Assembly (NCBI RefSeq): GCF_002305875.1 | Contig: NZ_CP022098.1 | Span: 6,076,001-6,140,000 of the forward strand | Length of the DNA: 64,000 bases | Direction: 5' to 3' | From: Cystobacter fuscus | GTDB taxonomy: Bacteria > Myxococcota > Myxococcia > Myxococcales > Myxococcaceae | Shown here: positions 8,758 to 18,251 of the stretch, one piece after another | How positions within the stretch are numbered: the first letter of the stretch is position 1 | Layout: the number at the start of each line of letters is the position of its first letter | Position numbers and translations under genes: made by a program | The notes under the pieces: model-generated | What the model saw: the letters and a program-made list of their open reading frames with translations, nothing else | Told to the model about the DNA's origin: nothing | Databases searched by the model: none

Positions 8758-9807
8758 ATGAGCAGTGGATCACAGAAGGGAAGTAAGATTCGGAAGGGTG
8801 GGCAAGGGCCCGCCGTCATGACGGATGTCGCGAAGCTGGCCCGGGTATCGCATCAGACGGTCTCGCGCGTGTTGCACGACAGTCCGCACGTGAAGGGAGA
8901 AACCCGCGAGCGCGTTCTCGCGGCCATCCGGCAACTCAACTACCGGCCCAACTCGGTGGCGCAGGCGCTGGTCACGGGGCGCTCGCGGGTCATCGGGGTC
9001 GTCAGCCTGGACACCGTGCACTACGGTCCCGCGTCGACCCTGCTCGGCATCGAGGAGGCGGCGCACAACGCGGGCTACGCGGTCAGCATCACCAGCCTGC
9101 GCTCGCGCAGCCGCACCTCGGTCCTCGACGCGGTGCAGCTTCTGCGGGACCAGGCGGTCGACGGGGTCGTGGTCATCGCGCCCCATACCACCGCGTTGGA
9201 GGCCCTGCGCCGGTTGCCCCCGAACCTTCCCGTGGTCGCGGTCGGTGCCGGCTCCACGAACGCGGTGCCCGTGGTCGCCGTGGATCAGATCGGCGGCGCG
9301 AAGGCCGCCACGCAGCACCTGTTGGATCTCGGCCATCGGACCGTCTGGCACCTCGCCGGGCCCGCGGATTGGATCGAGGCCGAGCAGCGCATCTCCGGGT
9401 GGCAGGCGGCGCTCAAGCAGGCGGGAGCCCCCATCCCCGCGCTGTTGCGGGGGGACTGGAGTGCCCACTCCGGCTATGAGCTGGGCCGGCAGTTGTTGGA
9501 CAAGCCCGACGCGACCGCGGTCTTCGTGGCCAATGATCAGATGGCCCTGGGGCTGCTGCGTCGGCTCCACGAGGTCAACCGGGAGAAGCCCCGGCAGATC
9601 AGCATCGTCGGCTTCGATGACATCCCCGAGGCGGGCTACTTCACGCCCCCGCTCACCACGGTGCGCCAGGACTTCGCCGAGGTGGGGCGGCGCTGCATCC
9701 ACCTGCTCCTCGGACAGATCGAGGGCAGTGCGAAGACCAAGGAGCATGTCCTGGTGCCCATTCAGCTCATCCTGCGCCAGAGCACCGCCGCGGCGAAGGC
9801 GCGCTGA
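8758..9807 (+). CDS. LacI-family transcriptional regulator of the arabinose locus
   Basis: This 349-residue repressor-type regulator has an N-terminal helix-turn-helix in which TDVAKLARVSHQTVSRVLHD at about residues 22-41 is a textbook LacI recognition helix, followed by a hinge YRPNSVAQALVTGRS. The rest is a periplasmic-binding-protein-like sensor domain (GVVSLDT, DQMALGLLRRLHE, ISIVGFDDIPEAGYFTPPLTTVRQD). It is divergent from araB with an operator in between, and probably controls all four palindromes in the locus with arabinose or a derivative as inducer. This inducer assignment is inference. The ATG at 8758 is preferred over a far-upstream frame opening at 8665. It is not AraC-type or GntR-type AraR. 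Confidence 0.9.
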   Translation: MSSGSQKGSKIRKGGQGPAVMTDVAKLARVSHQTVSRVLHDSPHVKGETRERVLAAIRQLNYRPNSVAQALVTGRSRVIGVVSLDTVHYGPASTLLGIEEAAHNAGYAVSITSLRSRSRTSVLDAVQLLRDQAVDGVVVIAPHTTALEALRRLPPNLPVVAVGAGSTNAVPVVAVDQIGGAKAATQHLLDLGHRTVWHLAGPADWIEAEQRISGWQAALKQAGAPIPALLRGDWSAHSGYELGRQLLDKPDATAVFVANDQMALGLLRRLHEVNREKPRQISIVGFDDIPEAGYFTPPLTTVRQDFAEVGRRCIHLLLGQIEGSAKTKEHVLVPIQLILRQSTAAAKAR

Positions 9808-9811
9808 GGCC

Positions 9812-9833
9812 GGCGGCGGGCAGTGCGCCGCCC
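9812..9833. terminator. possible bidirectional hairpin between convergent genes
   Basis: The 27 bases between the convergent LacI-type gene and araM contain a GC-rich inverted repeat (GGCGGC ... GCCGCC). There is no T-tract, so intrinsic termination is uncertain. Confidence 0.35.
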
Positions 9834-9834
9834 G

Positions 9835-11211
9835 TCACTCCAGCGCGCCGCGCGAGATCAGGGCGAGGAGCGCGTCCTCCTGGCCCAGCTCGTGCGCGAG
9901 ATCGAAGGTCGTGTAGCGGTTGCGCAGCAGCCGGGCATGGCGGACGGGGGGCATCCCGTGGCGCGCGTCGATTCCCAGCTCCTCCAGCGCGAAGGGAAAG
10001 CCGATGCGCTCCAGCAGCGCGATGGCGTCGGCGAGTTCCTTCAGCAGGGGCTCGGCCATGCCCTGGAGGACATCCCTCTGCCTGGCGAACGCGTCGAGGC
10101 GCTGGGCCAGCGCCTGGCGGTCGAAGGTCCGGCCGCGCATCTCCCCCTCCATCTTGTGACGGAAGGGCACCATCGCCGCCTCCAGGCGCTCGTGCCAGGG
10201 CGGTGCCTGTTCCAGGGCGGCGAGCCGGGCTTCCACGTCCACCGCCACCCCTCCGAGCTGGCGGTACCAGCCGACGTAGCCGGGCAGCACGAGCCGGCAC
10301 GCGGCGCCGACCAACAGTCCGTGCAGATCCTTCTCCTCCTCGGCCACCGCGCCCGCCATCTCCCAGAAATGCGCGATGGTGTGCTCGGCCGAGGCCGCTG
10401 GCCGTGAGCTGCCCACCGCCTGCATCGCGAAGCCCGAGGCGAGTGCCGCCTCGGTGAGGGCGCGAACCGCCTCGAGGGGCTGGGTCCGCCAGGCCCGCGC
10501 GGCCGCCAGCGCTTCCCGGGCCGAGTCGAGGGCCAGCCCGGCGAGGGGTGCACAGAAGGCCTCCTGCGTCACGAGCCGGGCGAGGTGCCAGTCCAGATGT
10601 GCCAGGTACTTGGCCAGCAGATCTCCCAGGCCCGCCAGGAACAGCAGGCGAGGGGCGCGGGCGAGCACCTCCAGGTCCCCCACGATGACCTCGGAGGGCC
10701 GCGCGGGGACGGCTTGATGGTAGCCCTGGAGGCGGAGCGCCGCGGTCGTCGAGCTGTAGGCATCCACCGAGGGGGCGGTCGCGATGCACCAGTTGGGCAG
10801 GCCGGTGTCCAGGGACACCTTCTTCACCAGATCGCTGATGACGCCGCTGCCCACGCCGACCAGGAGATCTGGCGACGCGGCCCGCACCTCGGCGGCGAGT
10901 TCCTGCGCCAGCGCCAGCGTCGGCACCGGCCGGGGTACTCCGGGAAGGATCCGCGCGACGAGCCTTCCGGCGTGAACGCTGGTCTTCCAGCGCTCCGCCG
11001 CGGCGGCTTCCGTGTGTTCATCGCTCAGGACCCAGATCGTCGGGCTCTGCCCCCACTGCCGCCGCAGGAGGTTGGCGGACTGCCGCAGCGCATCCTCTTC
11101 GATGAGCACCTGCTTCACCTGGACGCCGTGGTGCCTGCCGCACGTACAGGCGAGCACTCCATCGGGGCCGAGGCGGGAGAGGAATTGCTGGAGAGCCGAC
11201 GAGGTGGACAT
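9835..11211 (-). CDS. araM: AraM/EgsA-like sn-glycerol-1-phosphate dehydrogenase
   Basis: This 458-residue member of the iron-alcohol-dehydrogenase-like superfamily belongs to the AraM branch. The NAD-binding core GVGSGVISDLVKKVS is at about residue 120, followed by PSVDAYSSTTAAL (metal-ligand Asp), and the two His ligand regions AEHTIAHFWEM and DLHGLLVGA. The Bacillus subtilis AraM reduces dihydroxyacetone phosphate to sn-glycerol 1-phosphate and is encoded in its arabinose operon, although its link to arabinose is unexplained. Here it is 7 bases behind the GguB-like permease, so it is again inside an arabinose gene set. It is longer than the usual ~395 residues because of an extended C-terminus. 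The start at 11211 follows GAGGG; an in-frame Met at 11241 would overlap the permease. Confidence 0.85.
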   Translation of the reverse strand: MSTSSALQQFLSRLGPDGVLACTCGRHHGVQVKQVLIEEDALRQSANLLRRQWGQSPTIWVLSDEHTEAAAAERWKTSVHAGRLVARILPGVPRPVPTLALAQELAAEVRAASPDLLVGVGSGVISDLVKKVSLDTGLPNWCIATAPSVDAYSSTTAALRLQGYHQAVPARPSEVIVGDLEVLARAPRLLFLAGLGDLLAKYLAHLDWHLARLVTQEAFCAPLAGLALDSAREALAAARAWRTQPLEAVRALTEAALASGFAMQAVGSSRPAASAEHTIAHFWEMAGAVAEEEKDLHGLLVGAACRLVLPGYVGWYRQLGGVAVDVEARLAALEQAPPWHERLEAAMVPFRHKMEGEMRGRTFDRQALAQRLDAFARQRDVLQGMAEPLLKELADAIALLERIGFPFALEELGIDARHGMPPVRHARLLRNRYTTFDLAHELGQEDALLALISRGALE

Positions 11212-11218
11212 ACGCCCT

Positions 11219-12430
11219 CTACTTCTTGCGATTGTAGACATCGACCGACACGGCGGCGAGGAGCACGAGCCCCTTGATGATCTGCTGGTAGTCGATGCCG
11301 ATGCCGAGGATCGACATGCCGTTGTTCATCACGCCCATGATCAACGCGCCGATGACCGCGCCCGTGACCTTGCCGAAGCCGCCAGCGGCCGAGGCCCCGC
11401 CGATGAAGCAGGCGGCGATCACATCCAGCTCGAAGCCGAGGCCCGCCTTCGGGGTCGCGGTGTTGAGGCGCGCCGCGAAGATGAGGCCGGCGAGTGCCGC
11501 GAGCGCTCCCATGTTGACGAAGGCCAGCAGGGTGAGCCGTTCGGTCTTGATGCCGGAGAGCCTCGCGGCCTTCTCGTTGCCGCCGAGGGCGTAGATGCGC
11601 CGTCCCATCACGGTGCGGTTCGTCACGAAGGCATACAGGGCAACCAGCAGGGTCATGATCAGGAGCACGTTCGGCAGGCCGCGGTAGGTGGCGAGCAGAT
11701 AGCAGAAGGACAGGACGAGCGCGGCGAGCAGCCCGTTCTTGAACGCGAACAGGGCGAAGGGCACCGTCTCGAGCCCATGCTGCTGCTGTTGGCGGCGCTG
11801 GCGAACGCCCCCCCACAGGCTCGCGGCCACGGTCGTGGCGCCCAGGAGCAAGCACGTGGCGTTGAGTGCCCCCCCGCCGAACACGTCGGGGATGAAGCCA
11901 GAGCTCAGCTTCTGGAACCCGGTGGAGAAGGGACCGACGGACCGGCCCCCGAGCAGCGCGAGCTGCAACCCCCGGAAGACGAGCATGCCCGCGAGCGTCA
12001 CGATGAACGAAGGCACGCGCATGTAGGCGACCCAGTACCCCTGGATGCCACCGATGAGCCCACCCACCGCCAGGCAGAGTCCCATCGTCGGCAAGAAGGG
12101 CAGGCCGTACTCGACCATCAGCACCGCCGCGAGGCCCCCGACGAATCCGACCACCGAGCCGACGGAGAGGTCGATGTGCCCGGAGACGATCACGAGCAGC
12201 ATGCCCAGCGCCATGATGACGATGTAGCTGTTCTGCAATACCAGATTCGTCAGGTTGAGCGGCTTGAGGAGCGTTCCCCCGGTGGACACCTGGAAGAACA
12301 GCATGATCGCCAGCAGCGCCAGGAGCATGCCGTAGTCACGGAAATGCGCCTTGAGGAAACTCCCCACCGAGGGAAGCGGACGCGGGGCGGTCCGCAACGC
12401 TTGGGATTCTTGGGTCAGCCCGGTATCCAT
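11219..12430 (-). CDS. gguB: multiple-sugar ABC transporter permease (GguB/XylH-like)
   Basis: This 403-residue membrane permease of the CUT2 class is closest by pattern to GguB/MmsB: VSGHIDLSVGSVVGFVGGLAAVLM at about residue 85, PSFIVTLAGMLVFRGLQL, and GGASAAGGFGKVTGAVIGALIMGVMNNGMS near the C-terminus. The long chain (about 400 residues) separates it from the ~340-residue RbsC type. It lies 2 bases behind the GguA-like ATPase and is the second sugar permease system of the locus. An in-frame upstream extension to 12544 overlaps the ATPase gene and is rejected. Confidence 0.9.
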   Translation of the reverse strand: MDTGLTQESQALRTAPRPLPSVGSFLKAHFRDYGMLLALLAIMLFFQVSTGGTLLKPLNLTNLVLQNSYIVIMALGMLLVIVSGHIDLSVGSVVGFVGGLAAVLMVEYGLPFLPTMGLCLAVGGLIGGIQGYWVAYMRVPSFIVTLAGMLVFRGLQLALLGGRSVGPFSTGFQKLSSGFIPDVFGGGALNATCLLLGATTVAASLWGGVRQRRQQQQHGLETVPFALFAFKNGLLAALVLSFCYLLATYRGLPNVLLIMTLLVALYAFVTNRTVMGRRIYALGGNEKAARLSGIKTERLTLLAFVNMGALAALAGLIFAARLNTATPKAGLGFELDVIAACFIGGASAAGGFGKVTGAVIGALIMGVMNNGMSILGIGIDYQQIIKGLVLLAAVSVDVYNRKK

Positions 12431-12432
12431 CG

Positions 12433-13962
12433 TCAGTGTGCTCCCTTGCGCATGATGGCCTGCATGATCTTCTCTTGGGACGCCTGCTCGGCCGTGAACT
12501 CCGCCACGAGCGCGCCTTCGCTCATCACGAGGATCCGGTCGCACATGCCGAGCAGCTCCGGCATCTCGGAGGAGATCATCAGCACGCCCTTGCCCGTCCG
12601 GGCGAGCTCGTTGATGATCGTGTAGATCTCATACTTGGCCCCCACGTCGATGCCGCGGGTCGGCTCATCGAGGATCAACACCTTGGGATTGGCGAAGAGC
12701 CAGCGGCTGAGCACCACCTTCTGCTGATTGCCGCCCGAGAGGTTCAAGGTCTCCTGATAGATGCTCGAGGAGCGGATCCGCAGCCGGTCCCGGTACTCGT
12801 TCGCGACCGCGAGCTCCCGCACCTCGTCGATGACCTGGAAGCGCGACACCCCGTCCAGATGGGCGAGCGTCACGTTCTTGCGGATGTCCTCGGAGAGGAT
12901 CAGACCATAGGTCTTCCGGTCCTCGGTCACGTAGGCGATTCCCTGGCGGATGGCCTTCTCCACCGTGCTGACGTCGACCTCCCGGCCCTCGACGCGCACG
13001 CGCCCACGGATGTCCCGGCCGTAGGTGCGGCCGAACAGACTCATCGCGAACTCGGTCCGGCCCGCTCCCATCAGACCGGCGATGCCAAGAATCTCCCCGC
13101 GGCGCAGCGTCAGGGAGACGTCCTTGACGACCCGCCGCGCGGGATGGACCGGGTGATGGGCTGTCCAGCCCTCCACCTCGAGGAGCACCTCGCCCGGGAC
13201 CCGGTTTCGTTTGGGATAGCGGTCCGCCATGCCCCGGCCGACCATGCCCTGGATGATCCGGTCCTCGCTGACCGGCTCGCGGCGGCAGTCCAGGGTTTCG
13301 ATGGTCGCTCCATCGCGCAGCACCGTGATCGAGTCCGCGACCCGGGTGATTTCGTTCAACTTGTGGGAGATGAGGATGGAGGTGATGCCCCGCTCCTTGA
13401 ACCGCAGCAGCAGATCGAGCAGCGCGCTGCTGTCGCTTTCATTCAGACTCGCGGTCGGCTCATCGAGGATGAGCAGCTTGACCTCCTTGGCCAGGGCCTT
13501 GGCGATCTCCACGAGCTGCTGCTTGCCCACGCCGAGCTCGGTCACGAGCGTGTCGGGGGACTCCCGGAGTCCGACCCGATCGAGCAGTTGCCGGGTGCGC
13601 GCGTGGGTCACGGACCAGTCGATGACGCCGTGCTCCGCCTGCTCGTTGCCGAGGAAGATGTTCTCGGCGATCGACAGCAGGGGGACGAGGGCGAGCTCCT
13701 GGTGGATGATGATGATGCCGAGCTTCTCGCTGTCCGAGATGCCCGAGAAGCGCCGCTCCTCGCCCTCGAAGAGGAGTTCTCCCGAATAGGTGCCATGCGG
13801 ATGGACGCCGCTCAGCACCTTCATGAGGGTGGATTTGCCCGCGCCGTTCTCGCCGATCAACGCATGGATTTCGCCGGCCTGGACCGTGAGGTGGACGTCG
13901 TGGAGCGCACGCACGCCGGGAAACGTCTTGGTGATTCCCCGCATTTCGAGCACAGCGGTCAT
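12433..13962 (-). CDS. gguA: multiple-sugar ABC transporter ATP-binding protein (GguA/XylG-like)
   Basis: This 509-residue double-ABC ATPase has a first Walker [17 protein letters not shown] at about residue 36, Walker [15 protein letters not shown], a second degenerate Walker [17 protein letters not shown], the signature [16 protein letters not shown] and Walker [16 protein letters not shown]. This order and length are standard for CUT2 ATPases, with [14 protein letters not shown]-like sequence of the GguA/MmsA group. It energises the permease encoded 2 bases downstream, and the matching binding protein is encoded upstream beyond the large glycosidase gene. The binding gene and ATPase gene are separated by a 3-kb enzyme gene, which is unusual for such transporters. 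Confidence 0.92.
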   Translation of the reverse strand: MTAVLEMRGITKTFPGVRALHDVHLTVQAGEIHALIGENGAGKSTLMKVLSGVHPHGTYSGELLFEGEERRFSGISDSEKLGIIIIHQELALVPLLSIAENIFLGNEQAEHGVIDWSVTHARTRQLLDRVGLRESPDTLVTELGVGKQQLVEIAKALAKEVKLLILDEPTASLNESDSSALLDLLLRFKERGITSILISHKLNEITRVADSITVLRDGATIETLDCRREPVSEDRIIQGMVGRGMADRYPKRNRVPGEVLLEVEGWTAHHPVHPARRVVKDVSLTLRRGEILGIAGLMGAGRTEFAMSLFGRTYGRDIRGRVRVEGREVDVSTVEKAIRQGIAYVTEDRKTYGLILSEDIRKNVTLAHLDGVSRFQVIDEVRELAVANEYRDRLRIRSSSIYQETLNLSGGNQQKVVLSRWLFANPKVLILDEPTRGIDVGAKYEIYTIINELARTGKGVLMISSEMPELLGMCDRILVMSEGALVAEFTAEQASQEKIMQAIMRKGAH

Positions 13963-13987
13963 GAGGAAGTCCTGGTGGAAGGGAATG

Positions 13988-14010
13988 CCCCGTGCGTCTC
14001 GTGCACGGGG
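13988..14010 (-). terminator. hairpin between glycosidase gene and gguA
   Basis: CCCCGTGC and GCACGGGG flank a 7-base loop, an 8-bp perfect stem in the 73-base gap between the glycosidase stop and the gguA start. There is no T-run, so it may attenuate or stabilise mRNA ends within one long transcript rather than end it. Confidence 0.4.
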
Positions 14011-14035
14011 CCCGTCATGTCGGCCGTCCGGGGCC

Positions 14036-17000
14036 TCACGGGGCCGCGGACGAGGGAGCGGCGGCCTCGATGCGCCACCGATGATCGTCGGTGCCGGTGT
14101 CGTGCCATTGCAGCGCGGGGGCCCCCACGGACCGGGACGCGTCGCGGATGCCCAGCACCATCCCGCTGTGGGCGTTCACGAGCTTGGAGTAGCCATTGCC
14201 CATGTCCACGATGGACCACAGGTGATCCCGGGTCAGGGTGTCGCCCCACTGCAGCGCGAGGGCGCCCGCGGCGGTGGAGGCGTCGCGGATGCCCAGCACC
14301 AGTCCGCTCTGGACGTTGATGAGCTTGGAGAACCCGTTCTCCGCTGGGACCACGTTCCACTGGTGCGAGCGCGCCCCGGTGGCGGCCTGCTGCGACACCT
14401 CGGCGCCAAAGGCCATGGAGTCTCCCGTCACCGCCAGCTCCAGGCCGCTGTTCTTGCTGACGAGCCGCACGGGCGGCGGCTGGGGGTACCACGACTGCAA
14501 CTCGGTGACGCCCACGAACTTGCCACCCTGGGGCGTGAAGACGACGCGCAGCTGAGACGTCGAGAGGACCGGGAAGGTCACCGTGTTGAGATCATTGCCC
14601 ACCGGCGTGGCCGGCGTCTTGATCTGGTTGGGAATGCTTCTCCACGTCTGCCCGTCCAGGTACTGGACGTCATACGCGGCCGGCGCGCGGATTCGATCGC
14701 GGTCATCGTAGAGGTAGAGGCTCACCTGCTGGAGGGGCCGCACCGCTCCGAAGTCCACGCCGAGGTGGTCGGTGGCATTCGGGGAGCCCAGGTTGGTCCA
14801 CCGGTTGTCCGGGATGGCGTCATACCGGATCCACCCATCGGTGGCCCGCATGGGCTGATCATAGGTGGTCGGCCGGCACGTCTGTCCGCTGTGGCATCGC
14901 GGCCCGTTGGACACCGGGTTGGTGTACGAGGCGAACGCGCGCGGGTAGGGCTGGGTGATCGTTCGGTTGAGCCAATCCTGCTCCATGGTCAGCGGATTGG
15001 CGGCCACGTTCATCATCCGCGGTCTGGCCGCCGGCAGCACCGTCGGGGCGACCTTGAGGGTCGTCTCACCCAGCGTGGCCGCGCTGTGGATCAACTGGCC
15101 ATCCTGGATGACCCGGAGACCCGAGCCCTGACCGTAGCGGGTGCCGTACCGGTCGAACACGAGGGTGAGCTTGTGGCCGTGATAGGGCAGATCCTGGACC
15201 GCGAAGTAGTCCCAGGATGGTGACACCAGTGGCTTGAGCACCAGGGTGTCATTGGCCTGGGGCTTGATTCCCAGCAGGCCGGTGAGCACGAGATCGATGT
15301 AGGAGGAGTGGTTGTAGTGCTCGCTGAAGTTGAAGCCGTCGTAGATCCACTGGCCGGTGTCGCCATTGGCCGCCTCGGCCACGTAGGGCTTGCCCTCCTT
15401 GTACTGCAGCGCCGTGAAGTCGCTGAGCATCTCCCGGTAGTCCGCCGCCGTGATGTAGGACTGGGCCGGGTAGTTCTGGAGCAGATTGGCCAGACCGGCG
15501 AGCACCTGGCTGGTCTGGAACGGCCAGCTCGGGCCGTTCCAATGGCAGCAGTTCCAGTCCTCGCGATTGGGCTGGGATGGGATGGCCTGGTAGTTGAAGT
15601 AGGGATTGGCGGAGATCTTGTCCAGCTCGGCGTAGCCGGTGCCCTTCTGGAACTTCAAGGCGTTGGACCCGGCGCGCATCGCGACCTGCACCGTCACGAA
15701 TTGCTGAGCGGAGAATTGGCCCCAGGCAGGGGTCGCCGGGTAGGTGACGGTCTGCGGCGTCGACGCGCCGTTGACGAACAACTGATGCGTGCTGCTGGCG
15801 CCCGTCGCGTTGGCGTAGAACACCTTCACCGGGTACGTGCCGTCGCCCGGTGCGTCGACCGTGAAGGTGACGCTGCTGGTGGCCAGGTCGATCTGACCGA
15901 TGTACGAGCCGTTGGAGGCGGAGCCCGAGGTCCACCGGGTGGCGTTGGCGATGACGGCCTGCTCTGCCTCGAGCGGGTGCATGCGCTCGAGCGTGGTGGG
16001 ACCGTAGGCGGCGCCAAAACCGTCGGGCTGGGTCAGGAACTGCCAGGCGGACGAATACTGCGCGTCCGGAAGGTTGTAGGCCCAGGGCGCGTACCCCATC
16101 AGCTCACGCCAGGTGGTTCGCGTGCCTTTCAAGGCTCCATTGGAGTCGTCATAGGTGGTGTACACCTGGAAGAAGAAGGATCGCTGGGGATCCCACAGGG
16201 CCTTCTGCACGCCGTCCTTGATGGACGCGGCCCTGGACGCGTAATCGTCGGCGGTCGCGGTGTCTCCGGCGGCGCGGGCGAGCTTGCTGATCGCGGTGGC
16301 GGCGGCGTACATGTAGGCATTGATGGTCGGGCGGTAGCCGGCACCGCCGCCGAACCAATTGCTGCTCTTCATGGACGTCTCGGTGTACTCCGTCGCGTCC
16401 GACAGCGGCGATTGCCAATACAGCTTCGCGTTCGACGCTCCACCGTTGAGGGGGAAGTTGTCGACGAGTCGGCCATTCCAGCGCTGGTACAGCCCGATGA
16501 GCTCCGGGAGGCGGGAGATCAGATCCCGCTGATCTCCGGTCACCAGCGCCCGTTGATAGGCGGCATCGATGATCCACTCGGAGAAGTTCAAGGTTCCGGT
16601 GTAGCCGGCACCGCGCAGCCAGAAGTCCAGGTAGTCCCCGGCGTAGTCCGGATTGGCGAGCCACCGTCCATCCTGGATGTGGTAGCCGGCCGCATCTGGA
16701 AGCGCCGTGTAGGGGTTGCCGGCGTAGCCGATCGGGACGTCATACTCCGTGGAGACATAGCCCGTGCCGGGCACGGTGTAGCGCAGCGCCCGCTTGTAGG
16801 TGCTCCAGCGGTAGTAATAGACCTCGTCGATCTTGTCGTCCGGCGTGTCCAGGAAGGGGATGTTGTCCTTGTACCACTGGGGCTCGTCGAGGCGCTGCGC
16901 CGCCAGGATCGCATCCCGGTTCAACGGTCCGGCAATGGCTGACGCGACCGGTGCCGGGGCCACGGGCTCCGCGGCGACCGGTTCCGGCGCGCCGGACAGG

Positions 17001-17062
17001 GCGAAGGTCAGACCCAGTCCGACTGCTCGTCGGGCGCTGGAACGGGATGCGGGTATTGCCAT
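14036..17062 (-). CDS. secreted multi-domain glycosidase (MGH1/GH63-like barrel with three carbohydrate-binding modules)
   Basis: This 1008-residue exported enzyme has a signal peptide ([24 protein letters not shown]). Residues ~60-360 and 490-640 form an (alpha/alpha)6-type glycosidase, seen in the family-typical segments [21 protein letters not shown] (~505) and [23 protein letters not shown] (~580). A CBM6/35-like beta-sandwich (~370-490) is inserted in that domain. An F5/8 type C-like module (~735-860) and a ricin-like beta-trefoil with repeated QW-type segments (~865-1005) follow. The catalytic fold resembles mannosylglycerate-hydrolase-like and GH63 enzymes; the exact substrate is unknown, but an operator upstream and arabinan genes on both sides point to arabinose-containing plant polysaccharides. 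The in-frame extension to 17182 crosses the operator and is rejected. Confidence 0.8.
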   Translation of the reverse strand: MAIPASRSSARRAVGLGLTFALSGAPEPVAAEPVAPAPVASAIAGPLNRDAILAAQRLDEPQWYKDNIPFLDTPDDKIDEVYYYRWSTYKRALRYTVPGTGYVSTEYDVPIGYAGNPYTALPDAAGYHIQDGRWLANPDYAGDYLDFWLRGAGYTGTLNFSEWIIDAAYQRALVTGDQRDLISRLPELIGLYQRWNGRLVDNFPLNGGASNAKLYWQSPLSDATEYTETSMKSSNWFGGGAGYRPTINAYMYAAATAISKLARAAGDTATADDYASRAASIKDGVQKALWDPQRSFFFQVYTTYDDSNGALKGTRTTWRELMGYAPWAYNLPDAQYSSAWQFLTQPDGFGAAYGPTTLERMHPLEAEQAVIANATRWTSGSASNGSYIGQIDLATSSVTFTVDAPGDGTYPVKVFYANATGASSTHQLFVNGASTPQTVTYPATPAWGQFSAQQFVTVQVAMRAGSNALKFQKGTGYAELDKISANPYFNYQAIPSQPNREDWNCCHWNGPSWPFQTSQVLAGLANLLQNYPAQSYITAADYREMLSDFTALQYKEGKPYVAEAANGDTGQWIYDGFNFSEHYNHSSYIDLVLTGLLGIKPQANDTLVLKPLVSPSWDYFAVQDLPYHGHKLTLVFDRYGTRYGQGSGLRVIQDGQLIHSAATLGETTLKVAPTVLPAARPRMMNVAANPLTMEQDWLNRTITQPYPRAFASYTNPVSNGPRCHSGQTCRPTTYDQPMRATDGWIRYDAIPDNRWTNLGSPNATDHLGVDFGAVRPLQQVSLYLYDDRDRIRAPAAYDVQYLDGQTWRSIPNQIKTPATPVGNDLNTVTFPVLSTSQLRVVFTPQGGKFVGVTELQSWYPQPPPVRLVSKNSGLELAVTGDSMAFGAEVSQQAATGARSHQWNVVPAENGFSKLINVQSGLVLGIRDASTAAGALALQWGDTLTRDHLWSIVDMGNGYSKLVNAHSGMVLGIRDASRSVGAPALQWHDTGTDDHRWRIEAAAPSSAAP

Positions 17063-17097
17063 GTGTTTTCTCCACAGCCGGTTCACGGCCCGGATGC

Positions 17098-17111
17098 CGT
17101 GAGCGTTAACA
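17098..17111. promoter_or_regulatory. LacI-type operator, weaker copy, before the large glycosidase
   Basis: CGTGAGCGTTAACA matches the locus palindrome at 11 of 14 positions and keeps the central CG. It lies 36 bases upstream of the glycosidase start and directly after the ChvE-like gene, suggesting an internal regulated promoter. Confidence 0.6.
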
Positions 17112-17127
17112 TTCCTTGCCGTCGAAC

Positions 17128-18204
17128 CTACTTGAGTTGGTTCTCCTTGTAGTAGCCGCCATCGACGAGGACCTGCTTCCAATTGGTGGCGTCGATGCTC
17201 ACGGGCTTGAGCAGGAAGGAGGGCACGATCTTCGCCCCGTTGTTGTAGGTCTGGGTGTCGTTCACCTCGACCGTCTTCCCGGTGAGGATGGCATCCACCA
17301 TGTTGGCCGTGACCCGGGCGAGCTCGCGGGTGTCCTTGAACACCGTGGACGTCTGCTCCTTGGCGAGGATGGACTTCACGGAGGGCACCTCCGCGTCCTG
17401 GCCCGTCACGATGGGCATGGGCTGCGTCGGGGTTCCATAGCCCACGCCCTTGAGCGAGGAGAGGATGCCGATGCTGAGGCCATCATAGGGCGAGAGGACG
17501 GCGTCCACGCGCTTGTCGGCGTAGTAGGCGCTCAACAGGTTGTCCATGCGCGCCTGGGCGACGGCGCCGTCCCAGCGCAGGGTCGAGACCTTGTCCATTC
17601 CCACCTGCCCCGAGCGCACCACGAGCTTGCCGCTGTCGAGGTACGGTTTGAGCACGGACATGGCGCCGTTGTAGAAGAAGAACGCGTTGTTGTCGTCGGG
17701 CGAGCCGCCGAAGAGCTCGATGTTGAAGGGGCCCTTGCCCTCCTTCAGGCCGAGCGCCTTTTCGATGTAGCCACCCTGGAGCACCCCCACCTGGAAGTTG
17801 TCGAAGGTGGCGTAGTAGTCGACGTTCTTCGAGTCGCGAATCAAGCGATCATAGGCGATGACCTTGATGCCCTGATCGGCCGCCTGCTGCAGCGCGTTGG
17901 ACAGGGTGGTGCCGTCGATGGCGGCGATCACCAGCACCTTGGAGCCCTTGGTGAGCATGTTCTCGATCTGGGCGAGCTGATTCGGGATGTCGTCCTCCGC
18001 ATATTGCAGATCGACCTTGTAGCCCTTCGCCTGGAGGGCCTTGACCATGTTGTTGCCATCGTCGATCCAGCGGGCCGAGGACTTGGTGGGCATCGAGACG
18101 CCGATGGTCGCCTTGTCCTGGGTGCACGCGCCAGCCATGAGCGCGAGCGCACCCACCGCCACTGCCACCACCATGGAGCCAATTGATTTCATGTCGTTTC
18201 TCAC
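17128..18204 (-). CDS. chvE: ChvE-like multiple-sugar-binding lipoprotein/periplasmic protein
   Basis: This 358-residue sugar-binding protein has an N-terminal hydrophobic segment ending in ALMAGAC, a credible lipobox, then [29 protein letters not shown], a hallmark of the ChvE/XylF group. [43 protein letters not shown] and [12 protein letters not shown] are further ChvE-like blocks. ChvE-type proteins bind arabinose, galactose, glucose and related aldoses. It should feed the GguAB-like ATPase and permease encoded further down the same strand. The start may be MRNDMKS or the internal Met four codons on. Confidence 0.9.
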   Translation of the reverse strand: MRNDMKSIGSMVVAVAVGALALMAGACTQDKATIGVSMPTKSSARWIDDGNNMVKALQAKGYKVDLQYAEDDIPNQLAQIENMLTKGSKVLVIAAIDGTTLSNALQQAADQGIKVIAYDRLIRDSKNVDYYATFDNFQVGVLQGGYIEKALGLKEGKGPFNIELFGGSPDDNNAFFFYNGAMSVLKPYLDSGKLVVRSGQVGMDKVSTLRWDGAVAQARMDNLLSAYYADKRVDAVLSPYDGLSIGILSSLKGVGYGTPTQPMPIVTGQDAEVPSVKSILAKEQTSTVFKDTRELARVTANMVDAILTGKTVEVNDTQTYNNGAKIVPSFLLKPVSIDATNWKQVLVDGGYYKENQLK

Positions 18205-18251
18205 ACCTGCGTTGGGGGTCGTGCACCGAGGTGCATGGGAGGGGTTGTCAC

